In this document: positions 49,721-58,978 of the stretch, piece by piece
How the letters are laid out: every line of letters starts with the position of its first letter
How positions within the stretch are numbered: the first letter of the stretch is position 1
The notes under the pieces: model-generated
The model's input: only the letters and a program-made list of their open reading frames with translations
Told to the model about the DNA's origin: nothing
Databases searched by the model: none
Assembly (NCBI RefSeq): GCF_024498195.1
Contig: NZ_CP101824.1
Span: 620,001 to 684,000, forward strand
Reading direction: 5' to 3'
From: Halovivax cerinus
GTDB taxonomy: Archaea; Halobacteriota; Halobacteria; Halobacteriales; Natrialbaceae
Length of the DNA: 64,000 nt
Made by a program: the position numbers and the translations under genes

Positions 49721-51048
49721 GCGCCGCCGGCGAGTCGGTCGGCGAGGGCCGTCGCGTTGCGGATCCGGCCGGGGATCCCGGGTCGGCCCACGTAGCTGGC
49801 ACAGAAGTGGATCCCTGCCGGGGGTTCGAGGTCGTCCATCGCGGTCCAGGAGCGGTCGTAGGCGGGCATGCCCGGCTCCCAGCGGTGGACGTGGATGGGT
49901 TCGGCGGGTGCGCCGGTGATGCGCTCGAACTCCCGCGCCGCGACCTGGCCGAGTTCGCCGTCGGTCGCCTCTAGCAGCGGCGGGTACGACAGCGGATCGA
50001 GGTAGGCGGTGTAGAGGCGGTCGCGATCGAGGATGCTGGCGTTCCAGGTCAGTCCGCTGATCGAGACGTCGTCGGCGTCCGGCGGGACGAGCGTGCCGAG
50101 GCCCCGGCCCCCGAAGTCGGAATCGAGAAAGACCAGCCCGATCGGGTTGTAGGTGAATCGTTCGAGGGTCGCGGCGAGGTCGGCGTCGACCGGTTCGAGT
50201 AACTCGGCCGCGATCGGTGCCGGCGTGGTCACGACGACGTCGTCGACGCGCACGGTCTCCTCGGCCGTCTCGAGTTCGTAGCGAGCTGTGTCGCCACCCC
50301 CGTCCCCGGCCCCACAGTCGCCGTCCCTGTTCGGCCCGTCACGTCCGTCGACCGGCCGGATCGCCTCGACCGGCGTCCCCAGGTGGATCGAATCGGCGTG
50401 GGCCTCGGACAGGGCGTCGACGAGTTCGCCGATCCCGTCGTCGAAGGAGACGATCGGCGGCGTCTCGCGGTCGGATCGAACCGATTCGAGTACCTTCAGG
50501 AGGATGCTGCGCTCGACGCCGCGTTTCTCGAGGACGCGACCGAGCGAGTACGCCATCAGCATGTCGCGCGGGTCGGTGCCGTAGAGGCCGCTGTACAGCG
50601 GGCCGGCGTAGCGTCGAGCCGCCTGCTTGCCGAACTTCCGGACGAGGAACTCGTCGACGGTCTCGTCCGGCTTCGGCGGACCGAACAGCGGTTCGAGCAG
50701 CATCCGGAGCTTGCCCAGCGGGCTGATGAGGTCGGTCGTGATCGCCTCGCGGACCGACAGCGGCGCGACCTTCAGGTCGCCGTCGTGGTAGACGTAGATC
50801 GGCTGGTCGTCGGCGCCGTACCGGAGGCTCTCGCGCAGGTCGTAGTCGTCGATCATCGACTCGAGGCCCGGTGTGAGGCGCAGCCGTTGCGGCCCGAGTT
50901 CGACGACGCGGCCGTCGACCTCGCGACTCTGGACGACGCCGCCCGGCTCGGTCCGCGCCTCGAAGGCCACGACGTCTTCGCCGTGCTGTTCCAGTGCGCG
51001 CACGAGCGCCAGTCCGGACATCCCCGCGCCGACGACTCCGACGGTCAT
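49711..51048 (-). CDS. hemG: Protoporphyrinogen/coproporphyrinogen oxidase (HemG/HemY type)
   Basis: A 445-residue FAD oxidoreductase. The dinucleotide fold is GVVGAGMSGLALVRALE; then ELGPQRLRLTPGLESM, LVRKFGKQAARRYAGPLYSGLYGTDP (typical of the HemY family), and the C-terminal FAD motif GIHFCASYVGRPGIPG. It oxidises the porphyrinogen before metal insertion. ATG 51048 was chosen over the extension to 51102. The name hemG follows archaeal usage; it is not the flavodoxin-like E. coli HemG. Confidence 0.85.
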   Translation of the reverse strand: MTVGVVGAGMSGLALVRALEQHGEDVVAFEARTEPGGVVQSREVDGRVVELGPQRLRLTPGLESMIDDYDLRESLRYGADDQPIYVYHDGDLKVAPLSVREAITTDLISPLGKLRMLLEPLFGPPKPDETVDEFLVRKFGKQAARRYAGPLYSGLYGTDPRDMLMAYSLGRVLEKRGVERSILLKVLESVRSDRETPPIVSFDDGIGELVDALSEAHADSIHLGTPVEAIRPVDGRDGPNRDGDCGAGDGGGDTARYELETAEETVRVDDVVVTTPAPIAAELLEPVDADLAATLERFTYNPIGLVFLDSDFGGRGLGTLVPPDADDVSISGLTWNASILDRDRLYTAYLDPLSYPPLLEATDGELGQVAAREFERITGAPAEPIHVHRWEPGMPAYDRSWTAMDDLEPPAGIHFCASYVGRPGIPGRIRNATALADRLAGGADG

Positions 51049-51274
51049 CCCTCGAGGGTTTCGAGTCGATGCATTTCGGTGTGTCGGGACGGGCGCGGCC
51101 ATGGTATCGCCTCGCTCGGCTCGGCACGAGTTGCCCGGCCGATCGAGTAGCCGTCATGTCCAACCCGACGTGGGCGCGGCCGTCTCGCTCGGCGTGATCG
51201 GCGGTCTCGCTCGCGGTCCACCGTCTCCCGCACTTCTCGTCAGAAGACCCACCACTCGCAGTCAGCACGGGTTC

Positions 51275-51646
51275 TCACTCGCCGTCCGCACCGTCCGGCT
51301 CCGTGAGCGGATCGATGCGAAAGACGTAGTCCGGGCCGGCCTTGTCCAGGTTCACCGGCCCCTCCTCGGCGGTGTGGTCGCGACACATCGTCGCCACCGC
51401 CTCGACGGTCCCGTGGCCGGTGTCCTCCTCGTAGCGCTCGAGGACGCGGAACGCCGCCGGTTCGTCGCATCCGCGACGGTGACAGGTCGGCTGATCTTCG
51501 GTTTCGAGCGCATCTGCGTCGTACTCACTCTCGTCAGTGGGTTCTACCTCGTCGCCGCGCTCGAGTTCTTGTTCGAGTTCTCGCTCGCGCTGGCGTTCTT
51601 CTTCGTCTCGGGCTTGCTTGTCGCGCCCGCGTTTCGTGTCTGCCAT
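51275..51646 (-). CDS. Conserved haloarchaeal zinc-binding protein
   Basis: A 123-residue protein. The first 40 residues are a highly charged helix (DEEERQRERELEQELERG), likely a coiled coil. The second half contains TCHRRGCDEPAAFRVLERYE and TMCRDHTAEEG, a CxxxxC...CxxH zinc site. I know it as a conserved family without an assigned function. It stands alone between hemG and the UspA gene. Confidence 0.75.
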   Translation of the reverse strand: MADTKRGRDKQARDEEERQRERELEQELERGDEVEPTDESEYDADALETEDQPTCHRRGCDEPAAFRVLERYEEDTGHGTVEAVATMCRDHTAEEGPVNLDKAGPDYVFRIDPLTEPDGADGE

Positions 51647-51770
51647 GCTGAACGAGACGACTCCGAGCGGGATAGGGTTGTGTGTACCGTTCGGATCACT
51701 GATGGGTTTGGGGGCCGAGAGGAATCGAATTGGGCTCGGGGGAGTGTGCGACGTCTCGTTCGAGGAACGC

Positions 51771-52610
51771 TCAGTCGTCGGCCTGGGACCCGATCGTCAG
51801 CACCGGAACCGGGGCACTCCGGAGCACGCGGTCGGTGGTCGAGCCGAGGAGCCGCTCGTTGACCCCCTGGCGACCGTGGGTGCCCATGACGATCAGATCG
51901 ACCCCGGCGTCCGTCGCGACCGTCCGAATCGTCTCCGGAACGGCGCCGCTCTCGACGCGTGTCTCAACGGAAACGTCACCGACGTCGGCCGCGGCGTTGT
52001 CGAGGAGGTCGCGGGCGTCTTCAGCACCCGTCGACGAGCCGAAGGCACCGAAGGTGGGTTCGTCGACGACGCCGAGTAGATGGAGCGTCGCTCCGGTGTC
52101 CGCGGCGACCCTCCGCGCCAGATCGAGCGCGTCGCGGGCGTGGGGACTGCCGTCGAACGGGACGAGGACCCGCTCGTGGGGGTACGTCCACGTCGCCGCC
52201 TCGCGGACCGTCACCACGGGCATCTCGGTCGTTCTGACGACGTGTTCCGTGACGCTTCCCAGCAGGTAGGCGTCGATCCCGCTCCGGCCGTGGGTCCCCA
52301 TCACCACGAGGTCGGCGCGTTCGGCCGCGGCGACGATCTCGTGGCGCGGATCGCCCTGGACGAGTTCGTCGTCGACGGTCACCGCTGCGTTCGTCGCCCG
52401 CTCGCGGGCGTCTGCGAGCACTCCGTCGCCTTCCCGCTCGAGGACGTCGAGGACGGCACCCTGGTACTGCACCTGGCTGGGCTTGTTCGTGTCCGCGACG
52501 TACAGCAGGTGGGCCGTCGCGTCGTGTGCGGCCGCGACCTCGAGCGCGTACGTGAGGGCGACTGACGACGGTTCGCGATCGTCGACGGGGACGAGCACTC
52601 GGTCGAACAT
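51771..52610 (-). CDS. Tandem UspA universal stress protein
   Basis: A 279-residue protein with two UspA domains. Each has its nucleotide loop: LVVMGTHGRSGIDAYLLGSV and LIVMGTHGRQGVNERLLGST, the complete GxxGx9GS ATP-binding motif. The domains begin FDRVLVPVDDREPSSVALTY and ERVLVPFDGSPHARDALDLA. ATG 52610 is the natural start. It diverges from the ZIP transporter gene. Confidence 0.9.
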   Translation of the reverse strand: MFDRVLVPVDDREPSSVALTYALEVAAAHDATAHLLYVADTNKPSQVQYQGAVLDVLEREGDGVLADARERATNAAVTVDDELVQGDPRHEIVAAAERADLVVMGTHGRSGIDAYLLGSVTEHVVRTTEMPVVTVREAATWTYPHERVLVPFDGSPHARDALDLARRVAADTGATLHLLGVVDEPTFGAFGSSTGAEDARDLLDNAAADVGDVSVETRVESGAVPETIRTVATDAGVDLIVMGTHGRQGVNERLLGSTTDRVLRSAPVPVLTIGSQADD

Positions 52611-52765
52611 GCCAGACCGTTGGCTCGCGAGCGACATACGTGTGTGGGACGCCGTCGGTGACGTACCCGTGATATCGGCCGATTCGCGAACGGCCAGCTC
52701 GCCCTCGTGCGGCCGATCGAACACGCAGAAGCTATGGCGGTCCGCTCGCAAGGACCGGTATCGAT

Positions 52766-53521
52766 ATGGGTCCGCTCGGCTGGATACTCCTTACGACGCT
52801 GCTCATCAGCCTGTTCGCCTGGATCGGCGTCTTCACGCTCTTCCTGGCAGACCACCTCGTCGAGCGCCTGCTCCTGTGGCTCGTCGCGTTCGCCGCCGGC
52901 GCGCTGCTCGGGGGCGCCTTCTTCCACCTGCTCCCGCGGGCGATCCGCTCGCACGGCTCGCTCCACACGCGGGGGCTGTTCGTCGCCCTCGTCGTCGGCT
53001 TTGCCTTCTTCTACGTGTTGGAGCAGTTCATCCACTGGCACCACCACCACGGCACCGACCACGAACACGAACCGGTGACCTACCTCGTGCTGGTCTCGGA
53101 CTCGCTGCACAACTTCATCGACGGGCTCGTCATCGCCGGCGCGTTCCTCATCGACGTGGAAGTCGGGTTCGTCACCGCGTTCGCGATCGCGCTACACGAG
53201 ATCCCCCAGGAGATCGGTGACTTCGGCATCCTCGTCTACGGCGGGTTCGAGAAGGTGCGCGCGCTCGCCATCAACTTCGCGACCGCGCTCACGGTCGTCC
53301 TCGGCGGCCTCGTCGGCTACGCGCTCTCCGGCGTCGTCGGCGAACCCCCGGTCGCGCTCCTCACGTTCGCTGCTGGTAACTTCATCTACATCGCGAGCTC
53401 GGACCTGATCCCGGAGATCAACGCCGAGGCCGAGGTTCGCAACCGACTCGGCTACTTCGTCGTCTTCGTCGCCGGCCTCGGCGTGATGTACGGGATTGCC
53501 CTGCTCGGCCACAGTCACTGA
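52766..53521 (+). CDS. ZIP-family metal transporter
   Basis: A 251-residue protein with about eight helices. ZIP motifs: DSLHNFIDGLVIAGAF and ALHEIPQEIGDFGILV carry the intramembrane His/Asp/Glu metal ligands; a His-rich loop (HWHHHHGTDHEHE) between helices 3 and 4 is the usual metal-sensing loop. It imports Zn2+ or another divalent metal. ATG 52766 is the start. Confidence 0.88.
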   Translation: MGPLGWILLTTLLISLFAWIGVFTLFLADHLVERLLLWLVAFAAGALLGGAFFHLLPRAIRSHGSLHTRGLFVALVVGFAFFYVLEQFIHWHHHHGTDHEHEPVTYLVLVSDSLHNFIDGLVIAGAFLIDVEVGFVTAFAIALHEIPQEIGDFGILVYGGFEKVRALAINFATALTVVLGGLVGYALSGVVGEPPVALLTFAAGNFIYIASSDLIPEINAEAEVRNRLGYFVVFVAGLGVMYGIALLGHSH

Positions 53522-53613
53522 CCGACGTCGGGCGGGCTGACGAGGTGTCGACCGACTGCAGGAGTCTTTTCCGCACCGGGCGGCCTTTGTAACCCGACCG
53601 AGTACGGAGTCGT

Positions 53614-54237
53614 ATGCCCACCTTCGGCTCATCCCGACGACAGCTCCTTCTGGCGTCCGGGACGCTCGTGGCCGCGACCCTTTCCGGGTGTAGCGACCTC
53701 GAAGGTGACGATTCGAACGCGGGGGACGAGCCGCAGAGTGACGGTGGATCGACCGTTACGGAAGACTCGGCCGACGACACCGATTCGGACGGGACAGCTA
53801 CCCAGGAGGGTGAGGCCGATTCGGACGGCGAAGATGAGTCCACGGCGGACGAGCCTGCTGACCTCGATCTCCGCGAGGCGAACGTGGTCGACGTGACCGT
53901 CGAACCGACCGACGAGACTGGGGCGTACCGATTCGACGTCACGCTACATCACGACGATGACGGCGAGGACGGCTACGCGAACTGGTGGCAGGTCGAACGC
54001 CGCAACGGCGAACGACTGGGCCGTCGCGAACTCACGCACGCTCACTCCCAGCAGCCGTTTACCCGCTCGGCGACCATCGAGATTCCGGAAGCGGCCTCCT
54101 GCGTCGTCGTCCGCGGACACGACGAGACGCACGGCTACGGTGGTCGCGCGATGCTGGTGGCCATCGAGTCGGGCGAGACGCGAGTCGTCGATCAAGGTGT
54201 CGAAGCGCAGTCGGTCGAAGAGACGGACTGTCCCTGA
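53614..54237 (+). CDS. Secreted lipoprotein, hypothetical
   Basis: A 207-residue lipoprotein: RRQLLLASGTLVAATLSGC gives a Tat-like signal plus lipobox (Cys26). A linker of about 60 residues is very rich in Asp, Glu, Ser and Thr. The folded part (NVVDVTVEPTDETGAYRFDV, ATIEIPEAASCVVVRGHDE) looks like a beta-sandwich. I do not recognise the family beyond haloarchaeal surface lipoproteins. It is followed by the potassium channel gene in the same direction. Confidence 0.75.
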   Translation: MPTFGSSRRQLLLASGTLVAATLSGCSDLEGDDSNAGDEPQSDGGSTVTEDSADDTDSDGTATQEGEADSDGEDESTADEPADLDLREANVVDVTVEPTDETGAYRFDVTLHHDDDGEDGYANWWQVERRNGERLGRRELTHAHSQQPFTRSATIEIPEAASCVVVRGHDETHGYGGRAMLVAIESGETRVVDQGVEAQSVEETDCP

Positions 54238-54299
54238 CGGTCCACCGTCGGCACCCGCAGGCCGATACCGTCAACATCGATCGGGTTCGACTGGTCCAC

Positions 54300-55943
54300 A
54301 TGTCGCTGCTCAGGTCGCGCCGGACGGGGTATTACCTGGTGCTGTTAGGCGCCACCACGGTCGTCTTCACGGCCCTGTACACCTACGGAATGGGGGCGTG
54401 GGAGGGACGACCGCGCCCGTGGTTTCGCTCGCTCGAAGTCGTCTTCCAGTCGTTTACGACCACCGGGTACGGCGAAGACGCAGGCTGGGACACTCCCCAG
54501 ATGAATTTCCTCGTGATCCTGATGCAGTTGGCCGGGATCGGGCTCATCCTCACCGCAGCGGACGTCTTCGCCGCGCCGTGGATCCGTCGAGCGCTCACCG
54601 AGTCACTTCCCACGGCCGCGCCCGATGCCGACGACCACGTGATCCTCTGTACGTACTCCTCGCGCGGCGAGGCGTTCCTGGACGAACTCGATTCACGTGG
54701 ACGCGACGCCGTCGTCGTCGAAGCGGACGAAGCCCGTGCACGTGACTTACACGACGCCGGACGGACGGTCGTCCACGGCGATCCGGAGTCGATCGACGTC
54801 CTGCGCGACGCTGGCATCGAGCGAGCGACAGCCCTCGTCTCCGACGCGGCGGACGACACGAGCGCCAGTATCGTCCTCACCGCGCGAGAAGCCGTTTCCG
54901 ATATCGAGGTCGTCACCATCGTCGATGACGCCAGCGTGGCCCACTACCACCGGATCGCCGGCGCGGACGACGTCCTCTCACCGCGCCAGTTGCTCGGCGA
55001 GAGCCTCGCGCATCACGTGCCGACCAGCGTGACGACGGTCGTCGAAGACAGCGTCGAACTCGGCGGCGACCTCGAACTGGTCGAACTCTCGATCGACCCC
55101 GGCAGTGACCTCTGTAACCGCCGCGCCGGAGAGGTCGAACTCGGCGACCGCTTCGCCGTCGACGTCGTCGGCGCGTGGATCGGCGGGACGTTCGAGAGCC
55201 CGATACCGCCGTCTGCCGAACTCAACGAGGACGTCCGGTTGCTGGTCGCCGGGGCACCGGACCGGATCGCCGCGTTGCGCGAGGAGGCGACGTCCACCAT
55301 CCGATCGTTGTCTGGTCGGCGCGTCCTCGTCGCCGGCTACGGCGACGCTGGAGCGGCCGCCGCCGCGGAACTCGAGGAGACGGCAGCGGCCGTGACGGTG
55401 ATCGACAGGGAAGCGGGCCCCGAAGTCGACATCGTTGGCGATACGCGGGAGCCCGACGTCTTTCGCGAGGCCGGCGTCACGGACGCGTCGGCCGTCATCG
55501 TCGCAGTCAACGACGACACGACGGCGATCTTCACGACGCTCGTCGTCGCGGAACTGAACCCCGAGGCCGAGATCCTCGTGCGGGCGAACGACCCGGAGAG
55601 CGAACCCAAGCTCTACCGGGCGGGGGCGGACTACGTGCAGTCGCTGGCGACCGTCAGCGGCCGGATGCTGGCCTCGACCGTCCTCGACGACGAGACGGTC
55701 CTCACGTTCGACACGCGGATCGACCTCGTCAGACTTCCCGCCGGACGGCTCGTCGGATCGACGGTCGTCGACGCCGACGTGCGCGCCGAGACCGGCTGTA
55801 CCGTCCTCGCCGTCGGTCGGGACGGAGAGATGATCACGTCGTTCGACCCGGCCTCCTTCGCGCTCGAACCGGACGACGAGGTCGTCCTCGCGGGTACCGA
55901 CGAGAGCGTGCATCGATTCGAGGAGACGTTTCTCGGCGAGTAA
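54300..55943 (+). CDS. K+ channel with two TrkA (RCK) domains
   Basis: A 547-residue protein. Two N-terminal helices flank the selectivity filter TTTGYGED (residues 53-60), TVGYG in classical channels; then two TrkA-N Rossmann domains (HVILCTYSSRGEAFLDELDS and RRVLVAGYGDAGAAAAAELE), each followed by TrkA-C. It is a ligand-gated potassium channel or Kch-type protein; the first dinucleotide loop, CTYSSRGEA, is degenerate, so NAD(P) binding may be only in the second. ATG 54300 was chosen over the longer frame from 53985, which overlaps the lipoprotein. Confidence 0.85.
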   Translation: MSLLRSRRTGYYLVLLGATTVVFTALYTYGMGAWEGRPRPWFRSLEVVFQSFTTTGYGEDAGWDTPQMNFLVILMQLAGIGLILTAADVFAAPWIRRALTESLPTAAPDADDHVILCTYSSRGEAFLDELDSRGRDAVVVEADEARARDLHDAGRTVVHGDPESIDVLRDAGIERATALVSDAADDTSASIVLTAREAVSDIEVVTIVDDASVAHYHRIAGADDVLSPRQLLGESLAHHVPTSVTTVVEDSVELGGDLELVELSIDPGSDLCNRRAGEVELGDRFAVDVVGAWIGGTFESPIPPSAELNEDVRLLVAGAPDRIAALREEATSTIRSLSGRRVLVAGYGDAGAAAAAELEETAAAVTVIDREAGPEVDIVGDTREPDVFREAGVTDASAVIVAVNDDTTAIFTTLVVAELNPEAEILVRANDPESEPKLYRAGADYVQSLATVSGRMLASTVLDDETVLTFDTRIDLVRLPAGRLVGSTVVDADVRAETGCTVLAVGRDGEMITSFDPASFALEPDDEVVLAGTDESVHRFEETFLGE

Positions 55944-55973
55944 GGGCTGCAAAACGGATGTCCGGTCGTGTTC

Positions 55974-56534
55974 TCAGAACGGGCGCCCCGAGTCGGGTTC
56001 GTACGCCCGTTCGCCGGCCTCGATCGGGACGTCGAGCCAGTTTGCCGTCGGCGGGAGCGGACACTCGTACTGATCGGAGTACGCGCACGTCGGGTTGTAC
56101 GCCTCGTTGAAGTCGAGAATCCATTCACCGTCCGCCGTGCGGTGGCTGTCGACCTCCAGGTCGATGTACCGGCCGGCACCGTAGGTTTCGTCGCCGCTCG
56201 TCTCGTCGCGGAAGGGGACCCAGAGTCGGTCGTCGTCCGGGTCGGCCTTGTACGCCTGGACCGCGACGTCGTCGCCGTCGATCGTGACCGTGAACTCGCC
56301 CCAGCGGTAGTAGGTCTGTTCGCCGTCCGTACTCGTTCCGACGGTGACGGGTTCGGGGTCGTCGTACCGATCGAGGGGGACCTCGAACCGGTAGTCGGCG
56401 TCGATCGCGTAGTAGGAGAGCCCGTCGAAGGCCTCGCGTTCGTCGGGTGGGATCGGCGAGTGCGGATGCTCGCCGAAGTACCGCGATTTCTCCTCGCGCT
56501 GGGCCTCGATCGCTCGCTTCCAGTCCTGGCTCAT
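55974..56534 (-). CDS. DUF1684 family protein
   Basis: A 186-residue protein with DUF1684 marks: KRAIEAQREEKSRYFGEHPH, then FVPFRDETSGDETYGAGRYI-like (WVPFRDETSGDETYGAGRYI) and DFNEAYNPTCAYSDQYECPL, with the conserved FNxAYNPxCAY motif. The family is widespread and uncharacterised; its conserved Cys and acidic residues suggest an enzyme or metal site. Monocistronic. Confidence 0.88.
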   Translation of the reverse strand: MSQDWKRAIEAQREEKSRYFGEHPHSPIPPDEREAFDGLSYYAIDADYRFEVPLDRYDDPEPVTVGTSTDGEQTYYRWGEFTVTIDGDDVAVQAYKADPDDDRLWVPFRDETSGDETYGAGRYIDLEVDSHRTADGEWILDFNEAYNPTCAYSDQYECPLPPTANWLDVPIEAGERAYEPDSGRPF

Positions 56535-56562
56535 TGGTAATGTCGTGGGGGTCGCAGTCGGT

Positions 56563-56610
56563 CGTGTGTGGTGGGAGACGGCCGTGTGTGGTGGGAGACG
56601 GCCGTGCGTG
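56563..56610. repeat. Two-copy direct repeat, 20 bases
   Basis: GTGTGTGGTGGGAGACGGCC occurs twice in tandem (from 56566 and 56586), followed by a degenerate third copy, in the short gap between the DUF1684 promoter and the thioredoxin stop codon. Confidence 0.6.
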
Positions 56611-56634
56611 GGTCTCCAGCGGCGGGGTATCCGA

Positions 56635-57072
56635 TTACGTGTACTGGCCGATCAGCTGCTCGAGTGTGGCGCGGTCCTGGACACCGCTCGTCCGTTCGGC
56701 GGGCTCGCCGTTCGCGTAGAGGACGAGCGTCGGGACGCCGCGGACGCCGTGTTGCTGGGCCATGCGCTGGTGGACGTCGATGTCGACCTTCGCGACGGCC
56801 GCCTCGCTCTCGGCGGCGAGCGCCTCGACCGTCGGCTCCAGCATCTTGCAGGGGCCACACCAGTCGGCGTAGAAGTCGACGAGGACGACGTCGTTCGTCG
56901 AGACGACCTCGGAGAGGTGGTCGGGGCCGTCGACGTGGATCGGCTCGGTCGGCGTCCCGGTCGCCTCACCCCCGGTGTCGTCGATACTGGCGCCGTTCTC
57001 GAGGCGCTCCTGGAGTTCTCGTTTCTTCTGCTCGCGAATACGAGCGCGTTCGTCATCGAGTGACTCGCTCAT
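56635..57072 (-). CDS. Thioredoxin
   Basis: A 145-residue protein. The first 45 residues are charged and helical (ARIREQKKRELQERLENG), longer than in plain thioredoxins; the domain starts at PIHVDGPDHLSEVV, with active site DFYADWCGPCKMLEP (Cys72, Cys75) and the cis-Pro in VRGVPTLVLYANGE. It reduces protein disulfides. ATG 57072 was chosen. A minus-strand TATA-like element near 57097-57104 allows a leaderless message. GTGCAATAAC upstream at 57119-57128 is a partial sulfur-regulon box. Confidence 0.88.
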   Translation of the reverse strand: MSESLDDERARIREQKKRELQERLENGASIDDTGGEATGTPTEPIHVDGPDHLSEVVSTNDVVLVDFYADWCGPCKMLEPTVEALAAESEAAVAKVDIDVHQRMAQQHGVRGVPTLVLYANGEPAERTSGVQDRATLEQLIGQYT

Positions 57073-57597
57073 ACGAGACACGTACGAACTCCACCGACAT
57101 AACAGTTGTGTGGTTGAGGTGCAATAACGAAGGATGACCGCACCTGGGTCGAGACGAACGTGGATCGACACCCGTTCGTCCCCCCGGCACGACGACAGCT
57201 GGATTCTCGCGGCATTCGGTCCACTTCGGGGTCTCCCGTCGTGGTACGAGCGCCCCTGCCGAGTCCACAGGCGAGACGGTTCGGTCCGTCCGGTTTCGGT
57301 CGAATCGCTCGACCCTCGGACCGACCACACGTCGGACCGATCCAGTCCGGCCGGACCGATCGGTTGGCACCGAGGGGCTCGTCGACCGGAGCGCACGGAG
57401 TCGGTACGAGATCCGTCGATCGGGACGATCCCCACCGAGCCGATCGGCCGCGGACGCGTGACGCCTGCCGCCTCCGGTCGTATATATCCGTCGCCCATTC
57501 CGACGGCGCTGGGGGTCATGTGGTTGTTTATGTTGTGCAATACTGTAGTATCTCGTGTGTTCGGCCGCGGTCGGCCGAACGGACACTGGTGATTCCA
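57073..57597. other. Intergenic region with degenerate repeats and a promoter
   Basis: About 525 bases. CGGACCGA recurs at 57317, 57333 and 57352 within a degenerate repeat patch. TATATATCC at 57481 and GTTTATGT near 57526 are TATA-like candidates for tusA, with the regulon box at 57538-57545 between promoter and gene. No credible coding frame. Confidence 0.5.
57538..57545. promoter_or_regulatory. Sulfur-regulon box, copy 4 (TGCAATACTG)
   Basis: CAATACTG inside GTTGTGCAATACTGTAGTA, 53-60 bases upstream of the cluster 2 tusA start and downstream of a TATA-like GTTTATGT. This placement would suit repression. See 29755, 34085, 34234 and 60047. Confidence 0.5.
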
Positions 57598-57837
57598 ATG
57601 ACGAACCCACCCGACGCGGACGTCACGATCGATTCACGCGGGGCGACGTGCCCCGGCCCGCTGATGGACCTCATCGGCCGGGTGAAGACGCTCGACCCGG
57701 GGACGACGGTCGCGCTCCGGACCTCGGAACGCAACTCGACGACCGACGTCCCCGCGTGGCTCGAAAAAGCCGGCCACGACCTCGTCGAGATCGACGAGGG
57801 TGACGACGAGTGGACCATCTATCTGGAGGTGACCTGA
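57598..57837 (+). CDS. tusA: TusA sulfur-carrier protein (cluster 2)
   Basis: A 79-residue TusA/SirA-like protein: VTIDSRGATCPGPLMDLIGR with Cys18 in CPxP, and a C-terminal strand DDEWTIYLEVT. It differs clearly from the copy at 33805-34050, so the window has two distinct TusA paralogues. It is one base before the SQR-like gene and probably supplies or receives its persulfide. Confidence 0.9.
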   Translation: MTNPPDADVTIDSRGATCPGPLMDLIGRVKTLDPGTTVALRTSERNSTTDVPAWLEKAGHDLVEIDEGDDEWTIYLEVT

Positions 57838-57838
57838 G

Positions 57839-58978
57839 ATGTACCGCATCGCGATCGTCGGCGGCGGGACGGGCGGGACGGTGCTCGCGAACCGCCTCGC
57901 AGAGGAGCTCGGGCCGGAACTCGCGGCCGGCGAGGTCGAGGTTCGCCTGATCACGGCCGATCCCGAGCACGTGTACAAGCCGACCTTCCTGTACGTCCCG
58001 TTCGGGAAGAAGACGGTCGACGACGCCGCTCGACCGATCGACGAGCTGCTCGACCGGCGCGTAACGCTCGATATCGCCGAGGTAACCGATGTCGACACGG
58101 ACGGCCACGCGCTGACGTTCGCCGACCGCTCGCGGCTCCGCTACGACCACCTCGTGCTCGCGACGGGTGCCTCCCTCGACCCCGATGCTGTGCCCGGCCT
58201 CGCCGAGGGTGGCCACCACTTCTACGGCCCCGCCGGTGCCGAGACGCTGCGTGACGAACTAGCCGACTTCACCGAGGGCCACCTCGTGCTGAGCGTCGCC
58301 GGCGTGCCGCACATGTGCCCGGCCGCGCCCGTCGAGTTCACGCTGATGGTCGACGACTGGCTCCGCGAGCGCGGACGCCGGGACGACGTCGACCTCACCT
58401 ACACGTACCCGATCAATCGTGCGCACGGGCTAGAGTCGATCGCCGAGTGGGCGACCGACCTGTTCGACGCGCGTGATATCGACGTGGAGACGTTCTTCAA
58501 CGTCGAATCGGTCGACCCCGACGCCGGGATCGTCGAGTCGATGGAGGGAACCGAGCTGGACTACGACCTGCTCGTGGCCATCCCGCCCCACGCGGGCAGC
58601 GACCTCGTGATCGACGCCGGCCTCGGCGACGACGGCTGGGTCGACGTCGACCGGCACACGCTCGAAGCGGAACACGCCGACGACGTCTCCGCGATCGGGG
58701 ACGTGGCGGACGTGCCGACGAGCAAGGCCGGTAGCGTCGCTCACTACGAGGCGGGCGTCGTCGCCGACCGTCTCGCCAGCCGCGCTCGCGGCGAGACCCC
58801 GACGGCCGTCTACGACGGCAAGACCGTCTGCTTCCTCGAGGCCGGGATGGACGAAGCGACGTTCATCGAGTTCGCCTACGGCGAGGAACCGTACGTTCGC
58901 GAACCGTCGCGCCCACTGCACTGGGCGAAGCTCGGCTACAACGAATCATACTGGCTCACCGCACGGGGGCTCCTGTGA
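57839..58978 (+). CDS. Sulfide:quinone oxidoreductase-like flavoprotein
   Basis: A 379-residue FAD protein: dinucleotide fold IAIVGGGTGGTVLANRLAEE, YKPTFLYVPFGKK, VLATGASLDPDAVPG, catalytic Cys160 in VPHMCPAAPVEFTLM, FAD motif VSAIGDVADVPTSKAGSVAH, second Cys331 in GKTVCFLEAGMDE. Two Cys correspond to the redox pair that carries the growing polysulfide in SQR. It oxidises sulfide (or persulfide) and passes electrons to the quinone pool at the membrane. It is coupled to tusA upstream and DUF1641 downstream by one-base spacings or overlaps. Confidence 0.85.
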   Translation: MYRIAIVGGGTGGTVLANRLAEELGPELAAGEVEVRLITADPEHVYKPTFLYVPFGKKTVDDAARPIDELLDRRVTLDIAEVTDVDTDGHALTFADRSRLRYDHLVLATGASLDPDAVPGLAEGGHHFYGPAGAETLRDELADFTEGHLVLSVAGVPHMCPAAPVEFTLMVDDWLRERGRRDDVDLTYTYPINRAHGLESIAEWATDLFDARDIDVETFFNVESVDPDAGIVESMEGTELDYDLLVAIPPHAGSDLVIDAGLGDDGWVDVDRHTLEAEHADDVSAIGDVADVPTSKAGSVAHYEAGVVADRLASRARGETPTAVYDGKTVCFLEAGMDEATFIEFAYGEEPYVREPSRPLHWAKLGYNESYWLTARGLL

